NCBI GenBank assembly: GCA_036365145.1
Contig: JAEOAD010000048.1
Coordinates: 11,480,501-11,544,500, forward strand
Length of the DNA: 64,000 bases
DNA from: Orientallactaga sibirica
Taxonomy: Eukaryota > Chordata > Mammalia > Rodentia > Dipodidae
Direction of reading: 5' to 3'
The first letter of the stretch is position 1, and every line of letters begins with the position of its first letter. The notes under the pieces are model-generated. The model was given only the letters and a program-made list of their open reading frames with translations. It ran no database searches and was not told the origin of the DNA. A program made the translations under genes and the position numbers. Below, piece after piece: positions 42,365 to 52,939 of this stretch.

Positions 42365-43616
42365 GATATGAAATATGTGGTTTATCACAGGAAAAATTCA
42401 AGCTAATTTGAAGTTGTTGGCACAGAGACTGGTTTTAGATTACTGAAGCTACAACTTTTAATTACCACCAGTAAGGGTGGGCCAACTGTTTTGCATTGAA
42501 ACAGTGGAAATGATGCCCTGAGGGTGAGCCATTGAAAGGAAGTGCCTTGAAGGAAGACTGGTGAAAGGGAACACTGCTCTTCAAGGTCAAGGTTTTCACC
42601 CACCCCCTGGATTTAAAATTTGGCTATGCCTCACACCTGGTATTGATTTTGGGAAGCATGAAAAATCCTGGAAAGGAAGGGGTCGTTGGATATGCGACAC
42701 GTTTTTGTGTTTTGGAAATGGCCCCTAGGTGACGTGAAACAAGGTTGAAAACCCTGTGTGGCGCACAAGTAAGCCATTGAATGGAGCTATAAAGATGAAC
42801 CATGGAGAGCAGTGTAGAGCTGAAGACGTTTTGGATATACCAAGACTATGGAACTGCTTCCATGGAGAGCTATTGGCTCAGCATTCAATTTTCCCTGGGC
42901 TTCACAGCTCAGCTTGAGGGACAGAATTGGAATCCAAAGATTTTCCTCACTGGCAATGAATGTTGGAATTGAACTGCACATCTTTGATGTTTGCCTCCTG
43001 GTTATTGATTTCACATTGGTCAAGTCTGTCCTTGTTAGGCCTTTTCACAATGGAAAATTTTTCTCTGTGCCATTATATGTTGGAAGTTATGTAACTTGTA
43101 TTTTGATTTATACAGGGCTCACAGTTAAGAGACAGTCTTAAAACTCAGATGAGACTTGAGAATTTTGAACAAGTTGGTAAAGCCTGTGGAAGTCTTTGAA
43201 GTTGGGCTGAATGAAATTTACACTGTGACATGATCATGGACCTGTGGGGTCCAGGGGCAGAATGTGGTGGTTTGAATGTGAATGTGTGTCTTCCATAGTC
43301 TCAGGTAGTTTTGATTAAGATTCAGCTTACAAACTGAGTCTCCAGTGGGCAGATTCCTGCTAGGAGGAGACAGCACTGGGAGTAATCTAGTCCAGCTATA
43401 CTGGGTATGTGGAGAGAAGTAGTTTGAGCTCCGTTTCTGTTCCTGTTCACTGGCTCTTTGGCGGTGATTCTGTGCTATGCATTTACAGACGTGACCTAGC
43501 TTCTTCCACCACTAACGGTGTTTGCCCTGGATTCTATAACCTTGAAATATACCCTTTCCTCCATAAACTGCTTCTGGTCAGGTGTTTAACCCAGCAAAAA
43601 GAAAGTAAAGACAACA

Positions 43617-43936
43617 GATACCTAATTCAAACCACCACACCTGGATAGGCCAATAACTGTGAAGGGTTTTAAGAAAATTATCAGAGAGAAATTTCAGTCC
43701 AAATAGTCTTAGAGGATTTCATGATCTAATTCCTTTAAGCTTCCAAGAAATAGATGACTACCTTTAAAAGCCTACATCATATAGGGGGAAAAAAAAACAG
43801 ATAATTTTATAAATTAGAAGGGTTATTTTAATAAAAAGTAAGGAATAAGCCAATCTTATTGATTAGCTGTCATACTCAAAATTCCAAATAAGGGCTAGAA
43901 AATAAAATCAAGGAGCTTATGAAAGTAATATCTGGG
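43617..43936. other. Unique sequence, no gene seen
   Basis: AT-rich spacer of 320 bp between MaLR and an old B1-like element. Confidence 0.4.
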
Positions 43937-44066
43937 TAGCCAAGCACAGTCGTACATACTGCAATCCCAGCCACTCAGGATGTTCAGGGGAGAGGGTCAT
44001 TTGAACTTGAGTCACCAGGTCAGGGTCAGGCTAGGCAACGTCACAGGATTTAGCCTCATGAAATAT
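43937..44066 (+). mobile_element. Old B1-like (7SL monomer) SINE
   Basis: AGCCAAGCACAGTCGTACAT, TGCAATCCCAGCCACTCAGG, TTTGAACTTGAGTCACC and GTCAGGCTAGGCAACGTCAC. Diverged proto-B1 type. Confidence 0.75.
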
Positions 44067-44067
44067 A

Positions 44068-44440
44068 AAGGGCTGGGTGGTGGCTTACTCAGCAAACCAC
44101 TTGCCATGTGCACATGAGGACCAGAGTTCAGATCAGCAGCACCCATGCTCATGTCAGGCATAAGCAAACACATCTAATCCCAGAGTTTAGGAGGTAGAGA
44201 GAAGAGGACCCTTGGGGCATAGTAGCTAGCTAGACTAATTGAATTAATAAATTCTAGATTCAACAAGAGACCCTGTCTCAAAAAACAAGGTGATGAGGAC
44301 TTGAGGAAGACAAGCGATGTTGACTTCTGAACTCCACACACATGTGAATGCACACTTGCCCAATACATGTGCTGTGCCAGTGCAAGTACATGCATCTATA
44401 CCACAGACACACACACACACACACACACACATAACAAAGA
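44068..44440 (+). mobile_element. RSINE1/B4 SINE with (CA)n tail
   Basis: GGGCTGGGTGGTGGCTTACT, GCACATGAGGACCAGAGTTC, GAGACCCTGTCTCAAAAAAC and GGAAGACAAGCGATGTTGAC, then a CA run at 44405-44432. Confidence 0.93.
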
Positions 44441-45067
44441 GACAAGCAAGCAAGCAAACAAACAAAAAATAAGCCAGGGGCATTTGGATCCAGTCCTGAT
44501 TGGGACCAGTGTGTGCAAGTTCAAGCTCCCAGATTCTTCTCTCCTCTTTATCTGACATAGGCCCACATGACATTCCACTGTGATCCAGACGTCAAGGGAC
44601 CAGTGTGAGGAAGTTCTAGCATCTGGATTCCCTGTGAGAATCCTCTCCCCTTCGTCTCCATGGGCACACCTGAACCAACATTGTGATTGAATTGAGCTAT
44701 AAAGTTTTAGCACCTGGATCCTCTCCTCTTCACCCCAAGGTGCAGACAACCCACCAATGGGGCAAAGTTCCAGAATGCAGATTCCTTTCAGCATTTGTCC
44801 TCTCCACAGTTGCATCTATGATCTCTCATTTAAGCTGAAATGCACATGTAAGATTGAGCACAGCTACATCCAAATTGATCCTGCCTCACCCACAAAAGAG
44901 TGCCAAATACCTTCGAGACTGGACTCGAATAACCACAAAGCACAGCAAAGACAAGAGAACAAGAATGAACGTCAGTCAGTCCCTGTCTGAAAGTACTCAC
45001 TCATCACAGGTGTGCCCGAAAGGCCTGACCCACACCGTATCTCCAGATGGGCGAGCCTCAGCATAAC

Positions 45068-45586
45068 ATGAAAAGCCAAGCCAATACGTCTTCCTAAGAG
45101 ACACAATCCCATAGCAGAGGACCCCATTGTGAGCTATCTTGAGGAAACTCAAGACAAATAGCGCAAAAGAATGATGCTACATATCTACAAAGAGCTCAAA
45201 GGCAGGGTTTGAGAGATGGCTTAGCGGTTAAGGCACTTGCCTACAAAGCCAAAGGATCCCAGTTCGATTCTCCAGGACTCACGTAAGGCAGATGCACAAG
45301 CGGGTGCATGCATCTGGAGTTCGTTTGTAGTGGCTGGAGGCCCTGGTGTGCCCATTCTCTCTCTCCATTTCCCTCTGCCTCTTTCTCTCAAATAAATAAT
45401 AATAAAATATAAGAGAAAAGTTAAAAGTTAATTTTAAAAAAAGAGCTCAAAGACATAGATAAGCACAGGAATGAAATCGTGAATAAATTCAAGGAGAGCA
45501 GATACACCTCATTGAATTCCAAGAGAACACGGCGGGATGAAACAAGGAAATCAAATGAGGATATGAAAATGGCGCTCAACAAAACT
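45068..45586 (+). pseudogene. L1 ORF1 remnant
   Basis: ATG at 45068 opens MKSQANTSS and meets a TAA at 45095. The frame then continues in recognisable pieces and is interrupted by a SINE (45205-45439). The residues from 45441 look like the ORF1p coiled coil. Non-functional. Confidence 0.6.
45205..45439 (+). mobile_element. DIP-like SINE inside L1 ORF1
   Basis: GGTTTGAGAGATGGCTTAGC to AAATAAATAATAATAAAAT. Target duplication AAAGAGCTCAAAGGCA (45189-45204) and AAAGAGCTCAAAGACA (45440-45455). Confidence 0.96.
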
Positions 45587-45912
45587 ATTTTTTATTTTTT
45601 ATTTACAATTTTCATAAATATAAATAATGCATTTTGATCATATTGCCCACACACTACTTTCTTTCATCCCACTTCACTATCTGCAAAAAGAAGCTTCTCT
45701 GACCAAAAATGAGAGCAGTAGGAATCTTGGGTATAAACATAAGTATTTAGTAGGTAATTTGATAGGTATAACGTATCCATTTAGCAAAAAAAAAAAAAAA
45801 AAAGTAGTAGCTTCTTCACTGTGGCCTGTGGCCTTCCACGCCATCGTCTTTTGTCTAGATGTTCAGTACCAGGTATGAATTCCTTGCTGTGGAACTGGGC
45901 CTCAGATCTAAT
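45587..45912 (-). mobile_element. L1 3' UTR, opposite orientation
   Basis: Starts with T-rich tail complement, then GCATTTTGATCATATTGCCC, AAGCTTCTCTGACCAAAAAT, CATAAGTATTTAGTAGGTAA, GTAGTAGCTTCTTCACTGTG and ATGAATTCCTTGCTGTGGAA, in the order of a reversed rodent L1 3' UTR. An 18-A run interrupts at 45785-45803. It abuts the plus-strand L1 head directly. Confidence 0.75.
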
Positions 45913-46010
45913 CAGGAAGTGGTGGCATACATCCTGGCAGACAATGGAAGCAGAAGGGCAAATTCCAGGTGAGGCTAGGCAAGTTAGCAAGATCCTGTTT
46001 CAAAACACAA
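45913..46010 (+). mobile_element. Degraded B1-like SINE (tentative)
   Basis: GAAGTGGTGGCATACATCCT and CAAATTCCAGGTGAGGCTAG, then GATCCTGTTTCAAAACACAA, resemble the ends of a B1 with an internal deletion. Confidence 0.42.
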
Positions 46011-46086
46011 CATAAAATAGTAATCTTCCATTGCCAAGGAGACTTTATCCTGGAAGACAAGGGTATATTAAGATTAGGAAAAGCTA

Positions 46087-46214
46087 GCCGGACATGGTGG
46101 CGCACGCCTTTAATCCCAGCACTTGGGAGTCAAAGGTAGGAGGATTGCCATGAGTTCGAGGCCACCCTGAGACTACATTCCAGGTCAGCCTGGACCAGAG
46201 TGAAACCCCACCTC

Positions 46215-46245
<31 letters not shown>

Positions 46246-46258
46246 ACCAAAAAAAAAA
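46087..46258 (+). mobile_element. B1 SINE with long poly(A)
   Basis: GCCGGACATGGTGGCGCACG to AAACCCCACCTC, missing the AGTGAAT segment, then A28 and a second A run. Target duplication AAGATTAGGAAAAGCTA at 46070-46086 and 46259-46275, perfect. Confidence 0.97.
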
Positions 46259-46374
46259 AGATTAGGAAAAGCTACTATAATAAAACATCACCTTGATTTA
46301 TCATACAAGAAAAAAATGGGGCTTCTCATAGATGTCATTTTCAATGTAATAGTTATCATTACTAATTTAAATAA

Positions 46375-46478
46375 ATTTATTTATGTATTCACCATTTCAT
46401 TCATTTTTGGATGCTGGATCCAGAGCCCTATACATGCTAGATGGGTGATGTACTATTGAGCTACAACTCCAACCCCAC
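46375..46478 (-). mobile_element. ID-like SINE
   Basis: On the minus strand GGGGTTGGAGTTGTAGCTC, then CATGTATAGGGCTCTGGATC, then an ATTT-rich tail, matching an ID element with A and B boxes. Confidence 0.7.
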
Positions 46479-46506
46479 AATTTCAATGTAGCTTTAAAGT
46501 CTAATT

Positions 46507-47036
46507 GTATAGTGTTAGCTGTCTATTGCTGCATAACAAATTACCCCACCCCAAATTAGCAGTTTGAAGTAAGGCATTCAGTATTTTGCAGTGTTTTTGT
46601 AGGCCAGGAAGGCAGGAGTGGCTTAGCTATATGCTCTGGCTTAGGGTCTTTTATAAGGTCACTATCAGGTCATTGGCCAGTGCTCTGTCACCTGACCACT
46701 AGCATGGAGCCATGGCTGTGCTTCCAAGGAGGCTCAGGCACATCCCCAGTGAGTTGGAGCTAGCTGTTCATAGGAAGCCTTGGGCCCTTGTCACCATGGG
46801 GTTGCTTGAGAGTTCTCATAGCATAGCACTGGCTTCCCTCAGAGGAAGTAAATATTACCAAGGGGGAAACCATTAGGAAAAATGGGAAGTAGCCCCAGAA
46901 GTCCCAAAATGTCATGTCCACAACATCTCTTTGGCTACACATCAGCTTTGTTAAATATGGAAGGGCACTGCACACAGGAGTGACCCCCCCCAAAGGGAAG
47001 AATCATTGAAGGCAACTTAGAAGCTACCTATCTCAG
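46507..47036 (-). mobile_element. MLT1-type MaLR LTR
   Basis: CTATTGCTGCATAACAAATT, CCACCCCAAATTAGCAG, GGTTGCTTGAGAGTTCTCAT, CATAGCACTGGCTTCCCTC and ATCATTGAAGGCAACTTAGA, then AGCTACCTATCTCA, collinear with the complement of MLT1. Nearly full length. Confidence 0.85.
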
Positions 47037-47539
47037 ACTCTGTTCTCGCTGGTGGTATTAACAATACCTGTCTTATAATGGGGACAACATCATGCTTAAA
47101 ATGGAAATACTAGAGGTCATTTCAATGAAATTAAAAATAAAATTGGGGTACCTTCTGGAGTCTTATTATTCAGCACATTCTAAAACTGTTCATTAATACA
47201 AGATACAAAGCTGAAACCAGATGTAAATAAATATATGGATAGAAAAAGTTTCAATTATTTCCCTGCCATATGGTTATATAATTAGGTAGAGAACTCATTT
47301 GTGCCCATCGTAATCACTTGGAAAATGCTATTCACTATGTTAACAAAAGTAACCAAAAAGCCAGAACTGTCCTCAACAATAAGAAGATTGCTGTTTACTG
47401 AGTGGGCGGTATGAAAAATTAATAACTTCAGAGGTGAACTGTGTTCTTCGCTGGGAAAATGTGAATATTAATTGCTTCTGCAATAAGTCTGTGGTTTCAA
47501 TAAACATCCCAGGAGCCTTTTAAAAATTATTTAGAGACA
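47037..47539. other. Unique sequence, no gene seen
   Basis: AT-rich. No recognised repeat. Confidence 0.4.
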
Positions 47540-47635
47540 CAAGACATGATGGAACAGCGCTGCTAAGGCACAGGCAGGAGGGTGGGGAGGTCTAGGTTGT
47601 CCTGGACTACAAAGCGAGACCCTACCTCAAAGGAA
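47540..47635 (+). mobile_element. Degraded B1-like SINE
   Basis: GACATGATGGAACAGCGCTG, GGCACAGGCAGGAGGGTGG and GGACTACAAAGCGAGACCCT, then CTCAAAGG. Confidence 0.6.
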
Positions 47636-47639
47636 AATT

Positions 47640-48470
47640 GTTTAGAAAGAATTTATAACATGCAAAATAATTAAATACACTAAAAAAAAAAGAAAAGAAA
47701 GGTGGGCAATATATTTCAGAAATAGTTACCAAGCTTGATACTGATGCAAAAGTGATCAATCAGTGTCACAAAAAAAAAAAAAAAAAAAGTCCAGGAATAA
47801 CCCAACACACAACCTGAATTCAAAGTAGTTATGTAAATCTCCAGAGCAGCTTAATATATGTGCAGGAATTTCATATAACATCACAAATTAAAGCAGAAGC
47901 AGAAGCCTATTAAAATATGGTAATGGATTCATCTGGCAAGAAGCTAGAAAAAAATCTGTGAATTGACACAAGGAACACCATGTACTAGGAATGAAGTATC
48001 ACCATTCTAGACCCAAGTTCAAATGACACAGCACCCTCATTTCCAAGTAGTCCCAAATTCCCCCTCATTCTGCCTAATATAAAGAAGGCAAATGTGCCGG
48101 ATACCGAGTTTTCTCCATCACTTTTTAAGTTTCTTTGTGTGAAGTAATTCTAAGTTTAAGTTTTCAGGAAACTGTGATTTCCTGTGGGAATTGATCCCAA
48201 GACATGGGGCAATTTACTTTAATATCAGTCTCAGTTGCAAAGATTCAGAGATGTCCTCCAGCCACACAAACGTGCAAACTTTCATAAAGTTTGTGTTAAC
48301 TCTCTCTCCAAATTAAACTCCTTCCCCTCTTCTGTTTCTTACTTCATCCTATTTATCCTATTAGTGTTTTCCCAAATGCCCAAGGTAAGGGCCTGGAAGC
48401 ACTAAATGCCATACTTCTTAATTTTTTTTTTTTAAGTGTATGGAAATATCTACTGCTAATGACTCAGAAT
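47640..48470. other. Unclassified sequence with poly(A) at 47770-47788
   Basis: A 19-A run follows TCAGTGTCAC. The DNA before it is not a recognised retroposon. The rest is unique. Confidence 0.4.
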
Positions 48471-48565
48471 GGGTGGGTGGTTGATAGGTAGGTAGATGGA
48501 TAGACAATAGATAGATGGGTGATAGATAGATAGAGCTGTAGATAGATACAGATAGACAGATAGTC
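48471..48565 (+). repeat. (GATA)/(GATG) degenerate microsatellite
   Basis: Runs of GATA and GATG with GGTAGGTAG and GGGTGGGTGG variants. Confidence 0.9.
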
Positions 48566-48604
48566 CAAGAATGAGAAAATGGTACAGTAGAGATGGCATA
48601 CATT

Positions 48605-48655
48605 GCAAGATGAGTTCCAGGCCAGCAGGGGTACATAGTGAAACTCTGTGTGTGT
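48605..48655 (+). mobile_element. B1 3' fragment (tentative)
   Basis: GATGAGTTCCAGGCCAGCAG and TACATAGTGAAACTCTG resemble the 3' end of a B1, running into the TG array. Confidence 0.5.

Positions 48656-48703
<48 letters not shown>
48647..48703 (+). repeat. (TG)n microsatellite
   Basis: About 22 pure TG units after a TCTCTG interruption. Confidence 0.97.
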
Positions 48704-48705
<2 letters not shown>

Positions 48706-49027
48706 CCAAAAGGGCACTGTGTATTAATAGCATTGAAAGCAAAATTTTGTGAATGAAAATTTACTGTCAAGGGCTTCATCTTACATCAGAGCAAAAGATG
48801 ATAGTAGACTTGAAAATAAATACATTTTTGTGAAAAGTAAACCAAGAAGAAAGAATTAGAGTGAGTTATGGATTACTCTGACCTGCACAGGTCACTCTAG
48901 TTTGTGGCTTCCTAAATGTTGATTAAAATTCCCCAGGCTCCACCTGCTGAGTTTCCTAACCAACTTACATCCCACCAGAGACCTCTGCTCCTCTTCATCC
49001 TCCATTTTCCTTTCTATTTTCATTTTG
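48704..49027. other. Unique sequence, no gene seen
   Basis: No recognised repeat. Confidence 0.4.
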
Positions 49028-49363
49028 CCTCAGAATCACCTGGGAGTATCTCAAAATACAGAATCCTGGGGTCTCACTCTGCACCAATACTCTTCTTTAA
49101 AAAAAAAAAAAAAACTTAACATTTTATTTTTATTCATTTATTTGAGAGAGGGAGAGAGATTTGGCTCACCAGGGCCTCTAGCCACTGCAAACAAACTCCA
49201 GATGCATGAGCCAGTTGTGCATCTGGCTTACGTGGGTTCTGGGGAATGAAACCTAGGTCCTTGAGCTTTGCAAACAAGTGCCTTAACCACTAAGCCATCT
49301 TTCCAGCCCCTATTCTCTTCTTCAAGTGATTGTGACATGAACCCAGGTTGAAAGTCACCATTC
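49028..49363 (+). mobile_element. MER5-type hAT-Charlie fragment, split by a DIP SINE
   Basis: Pieces 49028-49097 and 49311-49363. CTCAGAATCACCTGGGAGTA and AATACAGAATCCTGGGGTCT, then AAGTGATTGTGACATGAACC and CAGGTTGAAAGTCACC, are the two halves of a MER5 short DNA transposon. Confidence 0.75.
49098..49310 (-). mobile_element. DIP-like SINE inside MER5
   Basis: Poly-A run, TTTATTTTTATTCATTTATT, GA block and head end CATCTTTCCAGCCCC. Target duplication ATACTCTTCTT (49087-49097) and TATTCTCTTCTT (49311-49322). Confidence 0.93.
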
Positions 49364-49599
49364 TAATCCTGTTACATTCTGACTCGCCCTGGAATTTTCC
49401 TAATCCAATATGCCACAATTATCTCTCTAATTTTAAAGCACTAAATTTCAGTAACTGTAGAATTTTAATATACCTTCTTTCTCCTTTTCTGTGTTGTTGG
49501 AACCTTACTCTCCTGCATTATTTTCAGCTACATTATGCACACATTCATGCCTTTCTTCAGTTCTTGGTAAGAGATGATTCTCCAACAACTACCATCTCT

Positions 49600-49765
49600 A
49601 TGAGACCAATGTGCCTGGCACTTAAACGCAGTTCATTTTGTGCTCAGTGCAGTTCAGTAACCTCGCATTCATTCATTCCATCCTCACATAACATAGCTTG
49701 ACTGTTATTTTCTGCATTTTCAAATAAGCAACTCAAGCCACAGAGAAGTTAATTCCTTCACCCAG
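49600..49765 (-). mobile_element. MIR fragment
   Basis: AATGTGCCTGGCACTTAAAC, TTCATTCCATCCTCACATAA, TTATTTTCTGCATTTTCAAA and CCACAGAGAAGTTAATTCC follow the complement of MIR over about 165 bp. Confidence 0.75.
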
Positions 49766-49989
49766 GGTCCTAAGTTTTCTACCTTTTTTTTTTTTTTTTA
49801 GTTATATCTTTTATTTTTCTGAGTCTCCTGCTCTATATTTTAGACCTTTCTTTAACTTTGTCATCAATAGCTTCCCTAAGGAAATACTTAGAACCCAAAG
49901 GTTTTTATATTGACTTGTGAAGGAACTGTGAGAAGGTGTTGCTTTTGCCTACAGTCAAGTCAATCAGCGAGGACTGATGTGACATGGAT
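49766..49989. other. Unique sequence with poly(T)
   Basis: A 16-T run at 49784-49799. No element recognised around it. Confidence 0.4.
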
Positions 49990-50000
49990 AATCTAATTGC

Positions 50001-50235
50001 AGGCCAGAGAGATGGCTTAGCGGTGAAGGTGCCTGCCTGCAAAGCCTAAGAATGCCCATTCGATTCTCTAGGTCCCATGTTTAGCCAGACACATCAAAGT
50101 GACACAAGGGCACAATGCCACACTTGCCCACAAGGGGGCGCACACGTCTGGAGTTCATTCACAGCAGCTGAGAGGCCACTGGCACTCTCTCTGACTCTCT
50201 CCAAAAAAAAAAAAAAAGAAAAGAAAAAAAGAATG
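50001..50235 (+). mobile_element. DIP-like SINE, long type
   Basis: GGCCAGAGAGATGGCTTAGC head and CCACAAGGGGGCGC at 50128-50141, an intact CTCF-like core. Tail AAAAAAG-rich. Target duplication AATCTAATTGC at 49990-50000 and 50236-50246, perfect. Confidence 0.95.
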
Positions 50236-50294
50236 AATCTAATTGCGAAACCCTTGAGGCTTTGCACAAAAATTAGTGGTTACTCAAAACTTTA

Positions 50295-50655
50295 TTTTTT
50301 TTGTTGTGTGCTTGTGGTATGTGTTGTGTGGTGTGTGCATATGTGTGTGCAAATGTGCACACCCATGCAGAGGCCAGAGGAGGTCCTCTATACTCTCCAT
50401 ATGTTTCCTTGAGAAAGGCTCTCACTGAGCCAAGGGCTGCCATTTTCAGTCGGACTGGCTGACCTGTGTGTCACAGCAACCCTCCTGTCTCAGCTCCTCA
50501 CAGGAGTGGGGTTGCAGCTATGTGTGGCCATGCCCAGCTTGTTACATGGGAGCTGGAGATGGAACTCAGGCTGTCTCTGGCCCCCTTGGGCCCTCGTGCT
50601 TGCTTGACAAGGGCTGGTACTCACAGACTCGTTTCCTCAGCCCCGCTCAAAACAG
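50295..50655 (-). mobile_element. RSINE1/B4 SINE
   Basis: TG-rich tail complement, CAGAGGCCAGAGGAGGTCCT, AGAAAGGCTCTCACTGAGCC, CAACCCTCCTGTCTCAGCTC and GGGAGCTGGAGATGGAACTC in reversed RSINE1 order. Confidence 0.9.
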
Positions 50656-50796
50656 TCTTTCTCCGTGGCCCGGGGTGGCTTTCACAATGACTGATGACAC
50701 AATATACAATGTCATTGTTTCCAATAATTGGTGTGTGTTAAGGATAAGTCATTCAAGTCCTGAGGTACAGCTCCACTTCTTGTGACAGAAAGGGAA

Positions 50797-50844
<48 letters not shown>

Positions 50845-50908
50845 AGAAGGAAGGAAGGAAGGAAGGAAGGAAGGAAGGAAGGAAGGAAGGAAGGGAGGGA
50901 AGGAAGGA
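50797..50908 (+). repeat. (GAAA)n then (GGAA)n purine tract
   Basis: GAAA units to about 50845, then GGAA units. All purine over about 110 bp. Confidence 0.97.
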
Positions 50909-52939
50909 AAAGAAAACAGTGACCAAGCCCTAAAAACACGTAGAAACCTTCCCTGAGCCCTTCTCTTAGGGGACATTTACTTAGCATTAACTGGGTTTTG
51001 TGGTGAATGCTGCTGGAAATACCAATATGCTGCAAGTGCCTCTGAGTGGTGAGGCTCTGGAATACTGACTGATTTGATGAAGGGTTCAAAGTCTGCAGCG
51101 ATTGTGTCACACTGTCTTCTGCAGCAGGCTGCTGGATGCCAATCCCAGATTCGTAAGAGCCCTCTGCGTAACTTACTGGGCAGTGCTATGGGATAGAACC
51201 ACCTCCGGAGGAAGACTAAGGAAGGCTCATAATAAAGACATCAGTAGTTCCTTACCAGAATTGAGGTTGGATGAAATGAAAATTCATCAGAGTCTTTCAG
51301 GCAGAACCAAGTATTTCCATTAACTTTTAAATTGAATGGGTGCCTGGAGATAAGCCATCTTCCCTCTGTTGCTGTTCATTAGAAATGAGAAACCCTACCA
51401 GTAATTAGGGATAATTGCTTATACTGAGCTGTTTGAGTGCAATTATATTTACTAAATTATCATTACTCCAATGAAGATACCTATAGAAAACCCTGCTTTT
51501 TTATGTCATTCATCAACTAGCATCCCGGGACTTAGTTTTGTTAAGCTTAAAACTTACAGGACTTTAACTAATAACTACAAGTAATTTTCCTTTCATTTAT
51601 TTGTCAAATATTTGTTTTATGAGATTTTGGTGCTCTGGGGATATTTTCAAATAGTTTCCTGCCTTCTGTCTTTGTCTTTATACCATTTTCATTTTAAAGT
51701 CATTTCATATAAATATAATTAAGACCCTTTTCCTATAAATGAGTAGTTGCATGTTTCTTAATGCCTCTTTAAGGACTAAAACTGTAACTTGAATTATAAG
51801 AGCATACACTGAGAAGTAACCTCTTAATAACTTAGTATATGCAGAATTATGAACAAGTGTTTTATACTGTTTTTAAATGACCCCAGAAAACCCACTTAAA
51901 TCAATATGGGAAAGGCTTCCCTGAATTTCTGATTAATGCTGCACTTATCTCAAGAGACAAAGATATGAGTCATTAATTAAACAGACAGCAAAGTCATTTT
52001 TTTTTTTAAAGTTCTGGCATCTTAGCATTTTCAAATGTGAAGATTCATCGCAGGATTAATGGTGAAGAGGGATTTTGAGGTGGCTTTAGCTTACTTACTT
52101 TGCAGCATGGAGTTAAAGGGATGGACCAATCTCTAAAATGCAAGAAAGGAGCCAGAAACACAGTGATCATAAATTCATGGAGGCCTGTGCACTCACTCTG
52201 CAGAATGACCTGACATCTGGGATTTTCTTGACACTGCCTTGGATTTATTGGCTTATTGGGGTTTCACAGTTGGGACATAAATTATGCCACAATCACTCAC
52301 ACAATGTCAGTTATGAATTTGGTATCCATTCATCAAATTTTAAACACTACTGTAAAAACCACAAAGACTGTCACCATCCTTGTAACCTACAGCCTCAGGG
52401 CAGCAGAGAACCCACCACTGCCCGCAGCACACTGTTTGCATCATTAATATGCTACGCCATCGAAGCCACACAGATCTAACGATGAATTCCAATCTTCCCC
52501 ACCAAAGGTCTATAATGCACGAGTACCCTAGGAAGCAGATTGCCTAGCTCAAGTTGCAACACATGCGTGACCAGGAAGGCTACCAAGAAGTAGAAAGGAA
52601 ATTTCCGGAGGGGTTTCCATGATAACGTTGGATGAACAATTTGTTCAGACTGAAGGAAGTTGAAAGTACATGCTAAGTGTTAAGACAATAGTCGTAGCCT
52701 CTGTCAAATGTTATATTTTTGTCTCCAGCAGACTTTTAAAAGTGTAATGCTAAGTAGAGTGAAGCTACAACAGTTGCAAAGCCCCTCAGATTGCATTGTA
52801 ATCTTGGTCTAGATTTTCCCTGCCTGGATTTGAGCCACTGTTTCCTTGCTACCCCCAGTATCTCATTTATGTGGTCGCCCTACAGTCTGCTGTCAGGCAA
52901 ATATACCTAAGCTGTCCTTTATTTAGTTTCTTTCACTGA
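50909..52939. other. Unique sequence, about 2 kb
   Basis: No SINE, LTR or L1 recognised. 51330-52010 is AT-rich with many TAATTA-type motifs. A 113-codon plus-strand frame at 52138-52479 has no motif. Confidence 0.5.

Larger units (their letters stand above)
41467..43616 (+). mobile_element. MaLR retrotransposon: partial 5' LTR, internal region, 3' LTR
   Basis: Partial 5' LTR 41467-41677 and 3' LTR 43263-43616 share GTGGAGAGAAG(C/T)AGTTTGAGC and GTTCCTGTT(G/C). The internal region 41678-43262 has the MaLR opening ATTGGTACCAGAGAAGTG and GGATGGCTGCATTCTTCTG-type wording. It lacks any gag/pol frame, as usual for MaLRs, which depended on ERVL helpers. A family Z LTR is inserted at 42044. The 180-codon minus-strand frame 41899-41357 crosses LTR and internal DNA and is not a gene. 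Confidence 0.8.
44470..45586 (+). mobile_element. L1 5' UTR and start of ORF1, 3'-truncated
   Basis: The 5' UTR spans about 44470-45067 and is regular, CCA/CT-rich sequence typical of a rodent L1 promoter. It is followed by an ORF1-like start and, after a DIP SINE, a charged coiled-coil-like segment (codons for ELKDIDKHRNEIVNKFKES). The element stops at about 45586, with no RRM or ORF2. Rare among L1 remnants, which usually lose the 5' end. Confidence 0.7.

Noticed and set aside
44396..44815. 139-codon minus-strand frame
   Set aside because: Antisense of an L1 5' UTR and a CA array; no motif.
48418..48779. Overlapping 92-107 codon frames rich in Thr/His and Tyr/Ser/Leu
   Set aside because: Produced by TG and GATA arrays in three frames.
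49098..49250. Frame at 49025-49249 starting near a poly(A)
   Set aside because: Covers MER5 and the reversed DIP SINE; the protein is a SINE translation.
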